From: Achromobacter pulmonis | Lineage (GTDB): Bacteria > Pseudomonadota > Gammaproteobacteria > Burkholderiales > Burkholderiaceae_B | DNA: 64,000 nucleotides | Assembly (NCBI RefSeq): GCF_002885955.2 | Contig: NZ_POQS01000001.1 | Span: forward strand, 892,686 to 956,685 | Direction of reading: 5' to 3' | Shown: positions 34,799 through 43,281 of the stretch, in pieces | Numbering within the stretch: the first letter of the stretch is position 1 | How the letters are laid out: each line of letters opens with the position of its first letter | The notes under the pieces: generated by a model | The model's database searches: none | Told to the model about the DNA's origin: nothing | The model's input: only the letters and a program-made list of their open reading frames with translations | Program-made: the position numbers and the translations under genes

Positions 34799-35338
34799 TC
34801 AGTCCGCCGGCCTGAGCGCCCTGCTCCAGACGGCCAGTTTCTGCTCGAACGAGGCCGCGGCGTGGGCCGGGCTGGTCGAGGGCAGCGCGACGTATTCCAG
34901 CCCGGCGTCCAGACCCGGCAGGACGTGGCGCCGGTACAGCGCGGCGGCCTTGGCGCCGTTGAAGCAGACCCGCGCGATGCCCGGGTGCCGTTCCAGGAAT
35001 GCGGCGAAATCGTTGGCCACCAGCGTATCGGCGCGGATGTCGGCGTCCAGGCTGCCCGGGCGTTCGCAGGCTTGCAGCACGTCCCATAAGGCGACCCCGC
35101 CCGCCTGCAGCGCGGCCAGCCGGGCCGCGTAGTCCAGCGCCGGATCGAAGCCGAAAACGCGGGCCGCGATGGGCCAGAAGGCGTTGCGCGGGTGCGCGTA
35201 ATAGCGGGCCTGCCTGAGCGAGGCCACGCCGGGCATGGAGCCCAGCACCAGGACGCGCGCATCGGCGCGCGCCACCGGCGCGAAGCCCTGCACCCGGTCG
35301 TCATGCCCTGCCCGGGCCGGGTCTGTGGAACGTTGCAT
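34799..35338 (-). CDS. DNA-deoxyinosine (hypoxanthine) glycosylase, UDG superfamily
   Basis: A 179-residue uracil-DNA-glycosylase superfamily protein. The N-terminal motif VLVLGSMPGVASLRQARYYAHPRNAFWPI is the pattern of family 6 (hypoxanthine-DNA glycosylase) and the C-terminal motif is LPSTSPAHA. These enzymes remove hypoxanthine arising by adenine deamination. That this gene neighbours nap, whose product nitrite can give deaminating nitrosating agents, is suggestive but may be chance. The ATG at 35338 is used; TTG and GTG codons upstream are possible. Confidence 0.8.
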   Translation of the reverse strand: MQRSTDPARAGHDDRVQGFAPVARADARVLVLGSMPGVASLRQARYYAHPRNAFWPIAARVFGFDPALDYAARLAALQAGGVALWDVLQACERPGSLDADIRADTLVANDFAAFLERHPGIARVCFNGAKAAALYRRHVLPGLDAGLEYVALPSTSPAHAAASFEQKLAVWSRALRPAD

Positions 35339-35458
35339 GGCCACAGAATACGCCAACGGCAAAATCCCGCGCCATCGTTCAGATTATGGAACAGTGCTTA
35401 TCAATGGCAGGGACTACCGCCAGCGGCCTTGCGCCCTTATCTTCATAGACATGACGAA

Positions 35459-35475
35459 CGGCCCCGATGGGGCCG
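35459..35475 (+). other. Hairpin in the pirin leader
   Basis: Perfect stem CGGCCCC / GGGGCCG with a three-base loop, 20 bases upstream of the pirin start. It also lies inside a 15-codon open frame (35451-35498) whose stop overlaps the pirin ATG. Confidence 0.35.
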
Positions 35476-35494
35476 CGCAACAGGAAATACGACC

Positions 35495-36358
35495 ATGAAG
35501 AAGATCCTCGGTTTGCATGCCAGCCCCCGTCCCCACTGGGTGGGCGACGGCTTCCCGGTGCGCTCTATGTTCTCCTATAGCGACAAGGGCAAGAACACCA
35601 GCCCGTTCCTGCTGCTGGATTACGCCGGCCCGGCCCGCTTCGAGCCGGCCGACCAGCCGCGCGGCGTGGGCCAGCATCCGCATCGCGGCTTCGAAACCGT
35701 GACCATCGTCTACAGCGGCGAAGTCGAGCACCGCGATTCCACCGGCAAGGGCGGCGTCATCGGTCCCGGCGACGTGCAATGGATGACCGCCGCCTCGGGC
35801 ATTCTGCACGAGGAATTCCATTCCCATGAATTCACCCGCAAGGGCGGAGAACTGGAAATGGTGCAGCTGTGGGTCAACCTGCCGGCCAAGGACAAGAAGG
35901 CCCCGGCGGGCTACCAGAGCATCCTCGACGCCGACATCCCGGCGGTGGCGCTGCCGGACGGCGCGGGCACGCTGCGCGTGATCGCGGGCGACTACGCGGG
36001 CCACGCGGGGCCGGCGCGCACCTTCACGCCCATGGACGTGTGGGACGTGCGCATGAGCGCCGGCAAGTCGGCGACCTTCCCGATCGCCGCCGGCCGCAAC
36101 AGCATGCTGGTGATGCTGCGCGGCACGGTGCTGGTCAACGGCGAAACCGTCGCCCGCGACGCGCAGCTGGCGCTGTTCTCGCAGGACGGCGAGGACATCA
36201 GCATCGAGGCCAACAACGATGCGGTGTTCCTGATCCTCAGCGGCGAGCCCATCGACGAGCCGGTGGTCGGCTACGGCCCCTTCGTGATGAACTCCCAGGC
36301 CGAGATCGTCGAGGCCATCCAGGACTTCAACGCCGGGCGTTACGGCCAGATGCATTGA
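35495..36358 (+). CDS. Pirin family protein
   Basis: A 287-residue bicupin protein of the pirin family. The iron site is formed by HPHRGFETV and SGILHEEFH in the N-terminal cupin. Bacterial pirins include quercetin 2,3-dioxygenases and redox-linked regulators, so the reaction is open. The gene stands alone; the ATG at 35495 is preceded by AGGAAA. Confidence 0.85.
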   Translation: MKKILGLHASPRPHWVGDGFPVRSMFSYSDKGKNTSPFLLLDYAGPARFEPADQPRGVGQHPHRGFETVTIVYSGEVEHRDSTGKGGVIGPGDVQWMTAASGILHEEFHSHEFTRKGGELEMVQLWVNLPAKDKKAPAGYQSILDADIPAVALPDGAGTLRVIAGDYAGHAGPARTFTPMDVWDVRMSAGKSATFPIAAGRNSMLVMLRGTVLVNGETVARDAQLALFSQDGEDISIEANNDAVFLILSGEPIDEPVVGYGPFVMNSQAEIVEAIQDFNAGRYGQMH

Positions 36359-36364
36359 AGCGCC

Positions 36365-36386
36365 GGGGCCGGCGGCGGCCGGCCCC
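36365..36386. terminator. Bidirectional terminator between pirin and Bug receptor
   Basis: Perfect 9-base stem GGGGCCGGC / GCCGGCCCC with a four-base loop, between two convergent genes, followed on the plus strand by a short T-run (GGGTTTTCC). Confidence 0.6.
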
Positions 36387-36415
36387 GCAACGGGTTTTCC
36401 GCCGGGCCGGCGCGC

Positions 36416-37408
36416 CTAGGGCTGCTCGGCGATTCCCGCCTGCTCCACGATCCTGGTCCAGCGCGCTTCCTCCTGCTTCACGTACGCGTCCAGCTCCTCG
36501 GGCGTTCCGACCTGGGCGGCCAGTCCTTCCAATTCCAGCGCCGCCTGGAACGCCTGGTCCGTCGAGACCTTCTTGATCGCGACGTTGAGGCGGTCGATGA
36601 CGGGCCTGGGCGTGCCCTGGGGCACGAACACGCCATACCAGCTGTCGACGAAGTAGTCCGGCTCGCCGGACTCGGCCACGGTCGGCACGCCCGGATAGGC
36701 GGGCGAACGGTTCTTGGTCGTCACCGCCAGCGCGCGCAATTGCCGGTTCTTGACCTGGCCGCTGACGCTGGCCGAGGTCGAGAAGATCATGTCGATCTGG
36801 CCGCCGATCAGATCGTTGATGGCGGGTCCCGATCCCTTGTACGGCACGTGCAGGATGTCGGCCCTGCCCAGGCTCTTGAACAGCTCGCCCGCCAGGTGCG
36901 CGGAGGTGCCGTTGCCATAGGAGCCGAACGTCAGCTTGCCCGGATTGGCGCGGGCATAGGCCAGGATGTCCCGCACGCTGTTGAAGCGGGACTTGGCGGA
37001 CACGACCAGGACGTTGGGCGATTTGCCTATCATCGCCACCGCCGCGAAGGCCTGGTCCGTGTCGTAGGGCAGCTTTTTCTGCATGGCCGGATTCACGGCG
37101 TGGGCGAAGGTCGCCATCAGCATGGTGTAGCCGTCCGCCGGGCTTTTGGCCACGTTTTCGGTGCCGATGATGGTGCTGCCGCCGGGCCGGTTCTCGACGA
37201 TGACGGACTGCCCCAGTTCATCGGTCAGTCCCTTGGCCAACTGGCGCGCGACGATGTCGGTGCCGCCGCCCGGCGTGAACGGCACCACGATGCGCAGCGG
37301 CCGTTCCGGAAAAGCGGCCTGCGCCGGCGCCGCCGCCAGAACGCCCGCCGCCGCCGCCGCGGCGGCCAGAGCCCGGACGCATCGCGTCGATATGCTGCTG
37401 AAGTTCAT
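36416..37408 (-). CDS. Bug-family tripartite tricarboxylate receptor
   Basis: A 330-residue periplasmic binding protein with a signal peptide ending near PAQAAF and the Bug hallmarks FPERPLRIVVPFTPGGGTD, VVENRPGGSTIIG and later VPYKGSGPAINDLIGG. Bug proteins bind carboxylates or aromatic acids. The ATG at 37408 follows a GGAGAC ribosome site. It is the third gene of a hydratase-synthetase-receptor set and is 34 bases after the acyl-CoA synthetase. No TctAB membrane partners are nearby, which is usual for orphan Bug proteins. Confidence 0.92.
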   Translation of the reverse strand: MNFSSISTRCVRALAAAAAAAGVLAAAPAQAAFPERPLRIVVPFTPGGGTDIVARQLAKGLTDELGQSVIVENRPGGSTIIGTENVAKSPADGYTMLMATFAHAVNPAMQKKLPYDTDQAFAAVAMIGKSPNVLVVSAKSRFNSVRDILAYARANPGKLTFGSYGNGTSAHLAGELFKSLGRADILHVPYKGSGPAINDLIGGQIDMIFSTSASVSGQVKNRQLRALAVTTKNRSPAYPGVPTVAESGEPDYFVDSWYGVFVPQGTPRPVIDRLNVAIKKVSTDQAFQAALELEGLAAQVGTPEELDAYVKQEEARWTRIVEQAGIAEQP

Positions 37409-37442
37409 TGTCGTCTCCTCGTGTTTTTTAACGCCCGTACGC

Positions 37443-39551
37443 TCAAGGCGCACGGGGATGGTCCAGCACCGCGACGCCGTCGGCCGCGCATACGCCCTGC
37501 CCCATGCGCCTGACGAACAGCGGATTGATCTCCGCCTCGGCCAGCCGGTCCTGCAATGCCTGCGCCATGCGGGCGAAGGCCAGCACGGCCTCGACCAGGG
37601 CCGGCACGTCGGCCCGCTCGCGGCCGCGATAGCCGTCCAGCAAGGGCCAGGTCTTCAGGCGCCGCAAGGCCGCCTCGACCTGCGCGGGCGTCAGCGCCGC
37701 GCCGTCTTCGGGCAGCAACAGCAGCGTGGTGTCGCGGATCAGTTCGGCGACGACGCCGCCCATGCCCAGCAGAATCGCCGCGCCCAGCGGGTCCTTGCGC
37801 AGCCCGACGATCACTTCGGCGGCCCCCGTCACCATCTCCTGGACCAGGAAGGCGTCGGGCCGGCGGCCCGTATGCCGCTGCACGTCATCGGCCATCCGCC
37901 GCAGGCGGGCCGCCACGTGTTCGGCCGGCACGCCGACCGCCACGCCGCCCACGTCGCTCTTGTGCGTGATCTCGCTGGACAGCAGCTTCAACACGACGCG
38001 GGGCCCGAGCTGCCGCGCCGCCTCGGCGGCCTGTTCCTCGGTATGCACCACGATTTCCCGGACGCCCGGAATCCCGAAGCGGGCGAACAGCGCCTTGGCC
38101 TGGGCTTCGTTCAGCTGTCCCTGCCCGGGGCAGTCCACCGGAGCGCGCGGCGCCGGCGCGACGGCTTCGGCCTGCGCCGGCAGGCCGCGCGGGCGCGCCT
38201 GCCACATGGCCGACAAGGCGGCGCTGACGCTCTCGGGCGTATGGAAGGCCGGGATGCCGTAGCGGCCCAGCGTCTCGGCAGCCTGCGGCGCGTGCGGGCT
38301 GATGTAGGCCAGCAGCGGCTTGTCCGAAAGCGCCAGCGTGTCCTTCAGCGCGCCGGCCATCAGTTCGGGCCGGGCCACGCCGGACGAACCCACGATGACC
38401 ACCATCGCGTCGTACTGGTCGCTCTCCTGCACGATGCGGATGGCGCCGCGCAGCAGTTCGGGCTGCAGGCCCGCCAGCGTCACGTCGATGGGATTGCGGT
38501 CCAGCGCCGCATGGTCGCCGGTCTGCAGCGCCCGCAAGGCCGCGCCGCAGCGCGCATCGGGCGCGGGCAGCGCGAAGCCCGCCACGCCCAGGCTGTCGGC
38601 CACCAGGGTGCCCGCGCCGCCGGTCGAGGTCAGGATGGCGACCCGGCGCCCGCCCAGCGGACGTCCGCTGGCCAGGGCCAGGGGAATGTCCAGCAGATCG
38701 GAAAACGTCTGCGCGCGGATGATGCCGGTTTCTTCGAACAGCGCGCCGTACATGGCGTCGGCGCCGGCCAGCGCGCCCGTGTGCGAGGCCGCGGCCTGCG
38801 CGCCCGAGTCGGAGCGGCCGATCTTGAACGCCACCACGGGCTTGCCCGCGCGGGCGGCCTTGCGCGCCGCCGCGCGGAACGTCCGGGGATTGCGGATGCT
38901 CTCGACGTAGAGCGCGATCACGCGGGTCGCGGGGTCGTCGGCCAGCGCGTCGACGAAATCCGCCAGGTCCAGGTCGACCTCGTTGCTGGTGGAAATCAGC
39001 TTGGAAAACCCGATGCCGCGCGCCGTGGCCCGCGACAGCAGCGCGCCCAGGATGCCGCCGCTTTGCGACACCAGGCCGATGCCGCCGCTGACCAGGCCGT
39101 CCATCTCCAATGCGCCGCTGGCCGACAGCACGATGCGGTCGGTCAGGTTGACCAGGCCGATCGTGTTCGGCCCGAGTATGCGCATGGCGCCCGCCGCCTC
39201 GCGCAGCTCGCGCTGGCGGCGCGCGCCCGCCTCGCCGGTTTCCGAATAGCCGCTGGCCAGCACGATGGCCGCGCCCGCGCCGATATCGGCCAGCTCGCGC
39301 ACGGCCTGCTGCGTGCGATCGGCGCCCAGCAGCACGATGGCCACGTCCGGCGCCTGCGGCAGCGAACGCACGTCCGGATAGCAGGCCAGCCCGTCGATCT
39401 CGGACGCTTTGGGATTCACGGGGTAGATGGCTCCCTGGAAACCGTGCTTGCGCAGGTACGCCACCGGCCGGCCCGAGGTCTTGGCGGGATCGGCCGAAGC
39501 GCCCACCACCGCCACGCTGCGCGGACGCAGCAGTTTCTCCAGCGCGCTCAT
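37443..39551 (-). CDS. ADP-forming acyl-CoA synthetase
   Basis: A 702-residue single-chain NDP-forming CoA ligase. Order of domains: CoA-binding (RSVAVVGASADPAKTSG, about 11-27), CoA ligase with the phosphohistidine His257 in SHTGALAG, and a C-terminal ATP-grasp part (about 470-700). It activates a carboxylic acid using ATP. Homologues include acetyl-CoA synthetases and FerA-like feruloyl-CoA synthetases; the substrate cannot be read from sequence. It overlaps the enoyl-CoA hydratase stop by ATGA. Confidence 0.85.
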   Translation of the reverse strand: MSALEKLLRPRSVAVVGASADPAKTSGRPVAYLRKHGFQGAIYPVNPKASEIDGLACYPDVRSLPQAPDVAIVLLGADRTQQAVRELADIGAGAAIVLASGYSETGEAGARRQRELREAAGAMRILGPNTIGLVNLTDRIVLSASGALEMDGLVSGGIGLVSQSGGILGALLSRATARGIGFSKLISTSNEVDLDLADFVDALADDPATRVIALYVESIRNPRTFRAAARKAARAGKPVVAFKIGRSDSGAQAAASHTGALAGADAMYGALFEETGIIRAQTFSDLLDIPLALASGRPLGGRRVAILTSTGGAGTLVADSLGVAGFALPAPDARCGAALRALQTGDHAALDRNPIDVTLAGLQPELLRGAIRIVQESDQYDAMVVIVGSSGVARPELMAGALKDTLALSDKPLLAYISPHAPQAAETLGRYGIPAFHTPESVSAALSAMWQARPRGLPAQAEAVAPAPRAPVDCPGQGQLNEAQAKALFARFGIPGVREIVVHTEEQAAEAARQLGPRVVLKLLSSEITHKSDVGGVAVGVPAEHVAARLRRMADDVQRHTGRRPDAFLVQEMVTGAAEVIVGLRKDPLGAAILLGMGGVVAELIRDTTLLLLPEDGAALTPAQVEAALRRLKTWPLLDGYRGRERADVPALVEAVLAFARMAQALQDRLAEAEINPLFVRRMGQGVCAADGVAVLDHPRAP

Positions 39552-40339
39552 TTGGACTGCCTCGCGGCCAGGAACGCGGCCACCGACTCGCGGTGCTCGG
39601 CGCTGGTGTAGCAGATGCCCTGCGCCTGGCTGCCCATGGCGAAGACCTGGTCGGCCGTCAATTCGGAACTCTGGTCCAGGATGGACTTGCTCAATGCCAG
39701 CGCGGTGGCCGAGCCCCGCGCGAGTTCGGCGGCCCAGGCCTGGGCGGCGCCCAGCTCCTCGCCCGCGGGCGCGAGCCGGTCGGCGATGCCCAGCCGCAGC
39801 GCTTCGTCGGCCTGCACCTTGCGGCCGGAATAGATCAGCTCCTTGGCGCGCGCCAGGCCCACGCGGCGAGGCAGGAAATACATGCCGCCGCCGTCGGGAA
39901 TCAGGCCGCGGGCGATGTAGCTCCAGGTGAAGGTCGCGGCTTCGGAAGCCACGATGAAATCGCAGCTCAGGGCCGTGTCCGCGCCCAGCCCGGCGGCCGC
40001 GCCATTGACCGCCGCGATCGTCGGCTTGGGCATGCGGAACAGCAGGTTGACCGCATGATGCACGCGCTGCTGCCGCGACCAGCCGTTGAACCCGACCTCG
40101 CCGGCGGGCGCCTCCATGCGGCGCTGCATCCCGGCTATGTCGCCGCCGGCGCAGAAGCCCTTGCCCGCGCCGGTCAGCACCAGCGCGCGGACGGCGCGGT
40201 CCTGCGCCACCGCCTCCAGCGCGTGTATCAGTTCGGCGCGCATGGCGTCGCTGATCGCGTTGCGCTTGTCCGGCCGGTTCAGCGTCAGCGTCGCCACGCC
40301 GTCCTGCGATTGAAGTCCGATGTATTCGTACCCGCCCAT
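39548..40339 (-). CDS. Enoyl-CoA hydratase/isomerase family protein
   Basis: A 263-residue crotonase-fold protein. The oxyanion-hole segments are GKGFCAGGDIAGM and NGAAAGLGADTALSCDF. At the second catalytic acid position the sequence has PDGGG, so Asp may replace Glu and the reaction may differ from simple hydration (hydratase, isomerase or hydratase-lyase). The ATG at 40339 is preferred over a GTG at 40345. It starts the minus-strand operon and overlaps the synthetase gene by four bases. Confidence 0.82.
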   Translation of the reverse strand: MGGYEYIGLQSQDGVATLTLNRPDKRNAISDAMRAELIHALEAVAQDRAVRALVLTGAGKGFCAGGDIAGMQRRMEAPAGEVGFNGWSRQQRVHHAVNLLFRMPKPTIAAVNGAAAGLGADTALSCDFIVASEAATFTWSYIARGLIPDGGGMYFLPRRVGLARAKELIYSGRKVQADEALRLGIADRLAPAGEELGAAQAWAAELARGSATALALSKSILDQSSELTADQVFAMGSQAQGICYTSAEHRESVAAFLAARQSK

Positions 40340-40444
40340 CTCCACGCTCCGTCTTAGGGGTCTGGCCGGCGCGCTCCGTTGCCGGACCCCGCGCTGGCTA
40401 TGACGACACAGTAGGCGCTACAGTTGCCGAATACACGCAGCTAT

Positions 40445-40459
40445 TTCCATAGAGTGGAA
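40445..40459. promoter_or_regulatory. Probable IclR-family operator
   Basis: TTCCA-TAGAG-TGGAA palindrome ending four bases before the ATG of the IclR gene, in the 124-base divergent gap. It shares the TTCC-N7-GGAA core with the site at 9367-9389 and covers the ribosome-binding region, consistent with autorepression. Confidence 0.55.
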
Positions 40460-40463
40460 TTGC

Positions 40464-41282
40464 ATGAACGCTCGTCCCCTTCCCGATTCTTCGCCCGCGG
40501 CGCGCCGGCGCTTCGATGGCGTCAGCCAGAACCGCTCGCTGGAGCGCGGCCTGGAAATCCTGCGGGCGTTCAAGCCCGGCACCGATCTGCTGGGCAACGG
40601 CGAGCTGGCCGAACGCACCGGACTGTCGGCCGCCACGGTCAGCCGGCTGACGCAGACGCTGGTCACCAGCGGCTTCCTGGCGCATGACCGCCGCGCCCGC
40701 GCCTACCGGCTGGCCGCCCCCGTACTCAGCCTGGGGCATGCGATGCGCGCGGCGTCTCCGGTGCTCAAGGCGGCCACGCCGCTGATGCGCGAGGCCTCGA
40801 ACAAGCTGCGCGTGAACATCGGCCTGGCCAGCGCCGACCGCGCCGAGATGGTCTACCTGGAATCCATCCGCTACAACCGCAAGGCGTCGCTGCGCACCAT
40901 CGTGGCCGGCCAGCGCGTGCCCATCGAGCTGACTTCGCTGGGACGGGCCTATCTGGCCACCCTGGACGAGGCCGCCCGCGACGCCTTGCTCGCCGGCATC
41001 ATGCGCGGCTATCGCAGCGCGTCCTGGAAACCGGTCATCGCCGACATCGGGAAAGCCATCGCTAAGGTCGCCAGCGCCGGCTATTGCCTGGCCTCGTGGC
41101 AGCCGGGCGTCGTCGCCATGTCCACGCCGCTGGCGCTGCCGGCGGGCGCGACGCTGGCCTTGAACCTCAGCCTGATCACCGACGAAACCCAGGCCTGGGT
41201 CGAACGGCGGCACGGCCCGGCGCTGCTGGCCTTGAAGCGCAAGATCCTGCATGAACTGGAGGCGCAGGAACCGGGACGATGA
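40464..41282 (+). CDS. IclR-family transcriptional regulator
   Basis: A 272-residue regulator with a wHTH (about 20-85, GNGELAERTGLSAATVSRLTQTL) and an IclR effector domain (about 100-265). It is divergent from the hydratase/synthetase/Bug operon and probably controls it with the substrate or its CoA ester as ligand. It converges with the LysR gene at 41316; a weak CCTGC/GCAGG repeat lies between them. Confidence 0.88.
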   Translation: MNARPLPDSSPAARRRFDGVSQNRSLERGLEILRAFKPGTDLLGNGELAERTGLSAATVSRLTQTLVTSGFLAHDRRARAYRLAAPVLSLGHAMRAASPVLKAATPLMREASNKLRVNIGLASADRAEMVYLESIRYNRKASLRTIVAGQRVPIELTSLGRAYLATLDEAARDALLAGIMRGYRSASWKPVIADIGKAIAKVASAGYCLASWQPGVVAMSTPLALPAGATLALNLSLITDETQAWVERRHGPALLALKRKILHELEAQEPGR

Positions 41283-41315
41283 ACCGGCCCGCCATCGCCT
41301 GCGCGCGGCAGGACG

Positions 41316-42209
41316 CTAGAGCGAGGCGCGCGCGTGTTCCTTGATCAGGCGCACGAACCGCTGCACGTGCCGGCTGGGACGCTCGAAGCGCGAGCGCACC
41401 AGGCTCAGCGACAGCGGAATCGATTCGCGCAGCGGCCGCGTCACCACGCCCGGCCAGCCCTGCTCGCCGACCGAGAACTGGTCCACGATCGCCACGCCCG
41501 CGCCGGCCCGCACCAGGGCGCAGGCCAGTTCCGCGCGCACGATGTCCACCGCCGCGCTCCAGCTGACGTTGGCGCGCTGGAACGCGGCCGCCACCAGTTG
41601 CCCGAAGGGGATGTTGCGGCTGTAGAGGATCAGCCGGTATCGCGCCAGCTCCGCCAGGCCCACCGCTGGCTGCGAAGCCAGCGGATGGCCTTGCGGCAGG
41701 ATGCAGACCATTTCGCCGGTGGCCAGGGGCTCGACCACCAGGTTGGGATGGTCGATGGGCAGCACCGACACCGCCAGCTCGGCCTTGCGCCCCAGCAGTT
41801 CGTGCGCCATGTCCGCCAGCAGCGTGGTGTGGAACTTGAGCCTGACGCCGGGATACAGCTCCAGGTATTGCGCGATCACAGGCGGCACGAAGTTCAGCGC
41901 CAGGCTGGGGCTGGAGCACAGCGTCAATGCGCCCTGCGGGCGCTCGGCCAGGTCGCGCGCCAGCTCGTCGACGCGCAGCGCTTCCTCGAATAGCGGCCCC
42001 ACTTCCTGGAACAGGCGGTGGGCCTCGGGGGTGGGCGTGAGTTTGCCCTTGTCGCGCTCGAACAATTGCAGCCCCAGGCTCAGTTCGGTATGGGCGATGA
42101 GGCGGCTGACGGCCGGCTGCGACACGAACAGCAGCCTGGCCGCCCCGTTCATGGAGCCGGTCAGCATGACCGCGCGGAACACTTCCATCTGCCTGAGCTT
42201 GAAACGCAT
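41316..42209 (-). CDS. LysR-family transcriptional regulator
   Basis: A 297-residue LysR regulator with wHTH (residues 1-60, MRFKLRQMEVFRAVMLTGSMNGAARLLFVSQPAVSRLI written here only as its pattern start MRFKLRQME) and an effector domain with a C-terminal basic tail. The ATG at 42209 matches family length; the much longer upstream open frame is not coding. It is divergent from the beta-hydroxyacid dehydrogenase/Bug/DUF1185 operon and probably controls it. Confidence 0.88.
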   Translation of the reverse strand: MRFKLRQMEVFRAVMLTGSMNGAARLLFVSQPAVSRLIAHTELSLGLQLFERDKGKLTPTPEAHRLFQEVGPLFEEALRVDELARDLAERPQGALTLCSSPSLALNFVPPVIAQYLELYPGVRLKFHTTLLADMAHELLGRKAELAVSVLPIDHPNLVVEPLATGEMVCILPQGHPLASQPAVGLAELARYRLILYSRNIPFGQLVAAAFQRANVSWSAAVDIVRAELACALVRAGAGVAIVDQFSVGEQGWPGVVTRPLRESIPLSLSLVRSRFERPSRHVQRFVRLIKEHARASL

Positions 42210-42215
42210 GATCCG

Positions 42216-42230
42216 ATAATCGTTTGTTAT
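42216..42230. promoter_or_regulatory. Probable LysR-type box
   Basis: ATAA-N7-TTAT inverted repeat containing T-N11-A, six bases upstream of the LysR start in the 121-base divergent gap. Further downstream (42291-42310) GCCTGG-N8-CCAGGC forms a possible leader hairpin for the dehydrogenase gene. Confidence 0.5.
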
Positions 42231-42330
42231 ATCCCCTGCCGAACTTAGCATAACCGGGAAATGCGGGCGTTCATTAGCATTCCAGGAAGCGCCTGGGGCA
42301 CTTTCCAGGCCGGTTCGATAAAGGGAATGC

Positions 42331-43239
42331 ATGACACTCAAGATAGGATTCGTCGGCCTGGGCATGATGGGCCTGCCCATGCTGGAAAACCTGGCGCGCG
42401 GCGAAGAGAACTTCGAGATCCTGGCCCATGACCGCGACCCCGCGCGGCTGGAACGCCTGGCGCAGCATCCGGCCTGGAACAGGACGCTGCGGCCGGCCGC
42501 CGACCTGCGGGCGCTGGCCGGCTGCGACGTGGTCATCACCATGCTGCCGGACAGCGCCGTGACCAACGCCGTCATCGAGGGCGAGCACGGATTGGCCGGC
42601 GTGATGCGCGCCGGTTCGGTGCTGCTGGACATGGGTTCGTCCAACCCCGCCGAGACGCTGCGGCTGGCGCCGCTGCTGCGCGAGGCCGGCGTGACGCTGA
42701 TCGACGCGCCGGTGTCGGGCGCGGTGGCCAAGGCCGCCAACGGCACGCTGGCCATCATGATAGGCGCCGACGCCGATGGCCTGGAGCGCGTGCGGCCGGT
42801 GCTCGCGCGCATGGGCGCCTCGCTCATCCACACCGGCAAGGTGGGCTCGGCCCACGCCATGAAGGCGCTCAACAACTACGTCTACGCGGCCGGCCTGCTG
42901 GCGGCCAGCGAGGCGCTGACGATCGCGCGCCGCATGGACCTGGACCTGGACGTGTTCACCGAAGTGCTCAACGCCTCCAGCGGCCGCAACGTGGCCACCG
43001 AGACCAAGCTGCGCCAGTTCATCGTGCCGGGCACGTACAACGGCGGCTTCGCGCTGGCGCTGATGGCCAAGGACCTGCGCACCGCCGACTCGCTGCAGGC
43101 GCTGGCCGGCGTTTCCGCCTCGCAGCTGTCGCTGTGCACGGCGCTGTGGCAGCGCGCCCTGGAGGCCATGCCGGCCGGCGTGGACAACACCGAGATCCAT
43201 CGTTACCTGGAACGCCTGAACGCTTGCGCGCCGGACTGA
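42331..43239 (+). CDS. 3-hydroxyisobutyrate dehydrogenase-family oxidoreductase
   Basis: A 302-residue NAD(P)-dependent beta-hydroxyacid dehydrogenase. The Rossmann motif is GFVGLGMMG, the substrate signature is DAPVSGAVAKAANGTL, and the catalytic lysine is Lys178 in HAMKALNN. Members oxidise 3-hydroxyisobutyrate, tartronate semialdehyde, 2-(hydroxymethyl)glutarate and similar acids. The operon context with a carboxylate receptor indicates use in acid catabolism; the exact substrate is unknown. Confidence 0.85.
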   Translation: MTLKIGFVGLGMMGLPMLENLARGEENFEILAHDRDPARLERLAQHPAWNRTLRPAADLRALAGCDVVITMLPDSAVTNAVIEGEHGLAGVMRAGSVLLDMGSSNPAETLRLAPLLREAGVTLIDAPVSGAVAKAANGTLAIMIGADADGLERVRPVLARMGASLIHTGKVGSAHAMKALNNYVYAAGLLAASEALTIARRMDLDLDVFTEVLNASSGRNVATETKLRQFIVPGTYNGGFALALMAKDLRTADSLQALAGVSASQLSLCTALWQRALEAMPAGVDNTEIHRYLERLNACAPD

Positions 43240-43281
43240 ACGCGCCGGCCCAAACCATAACGACATCCACAGGAGACAGAC

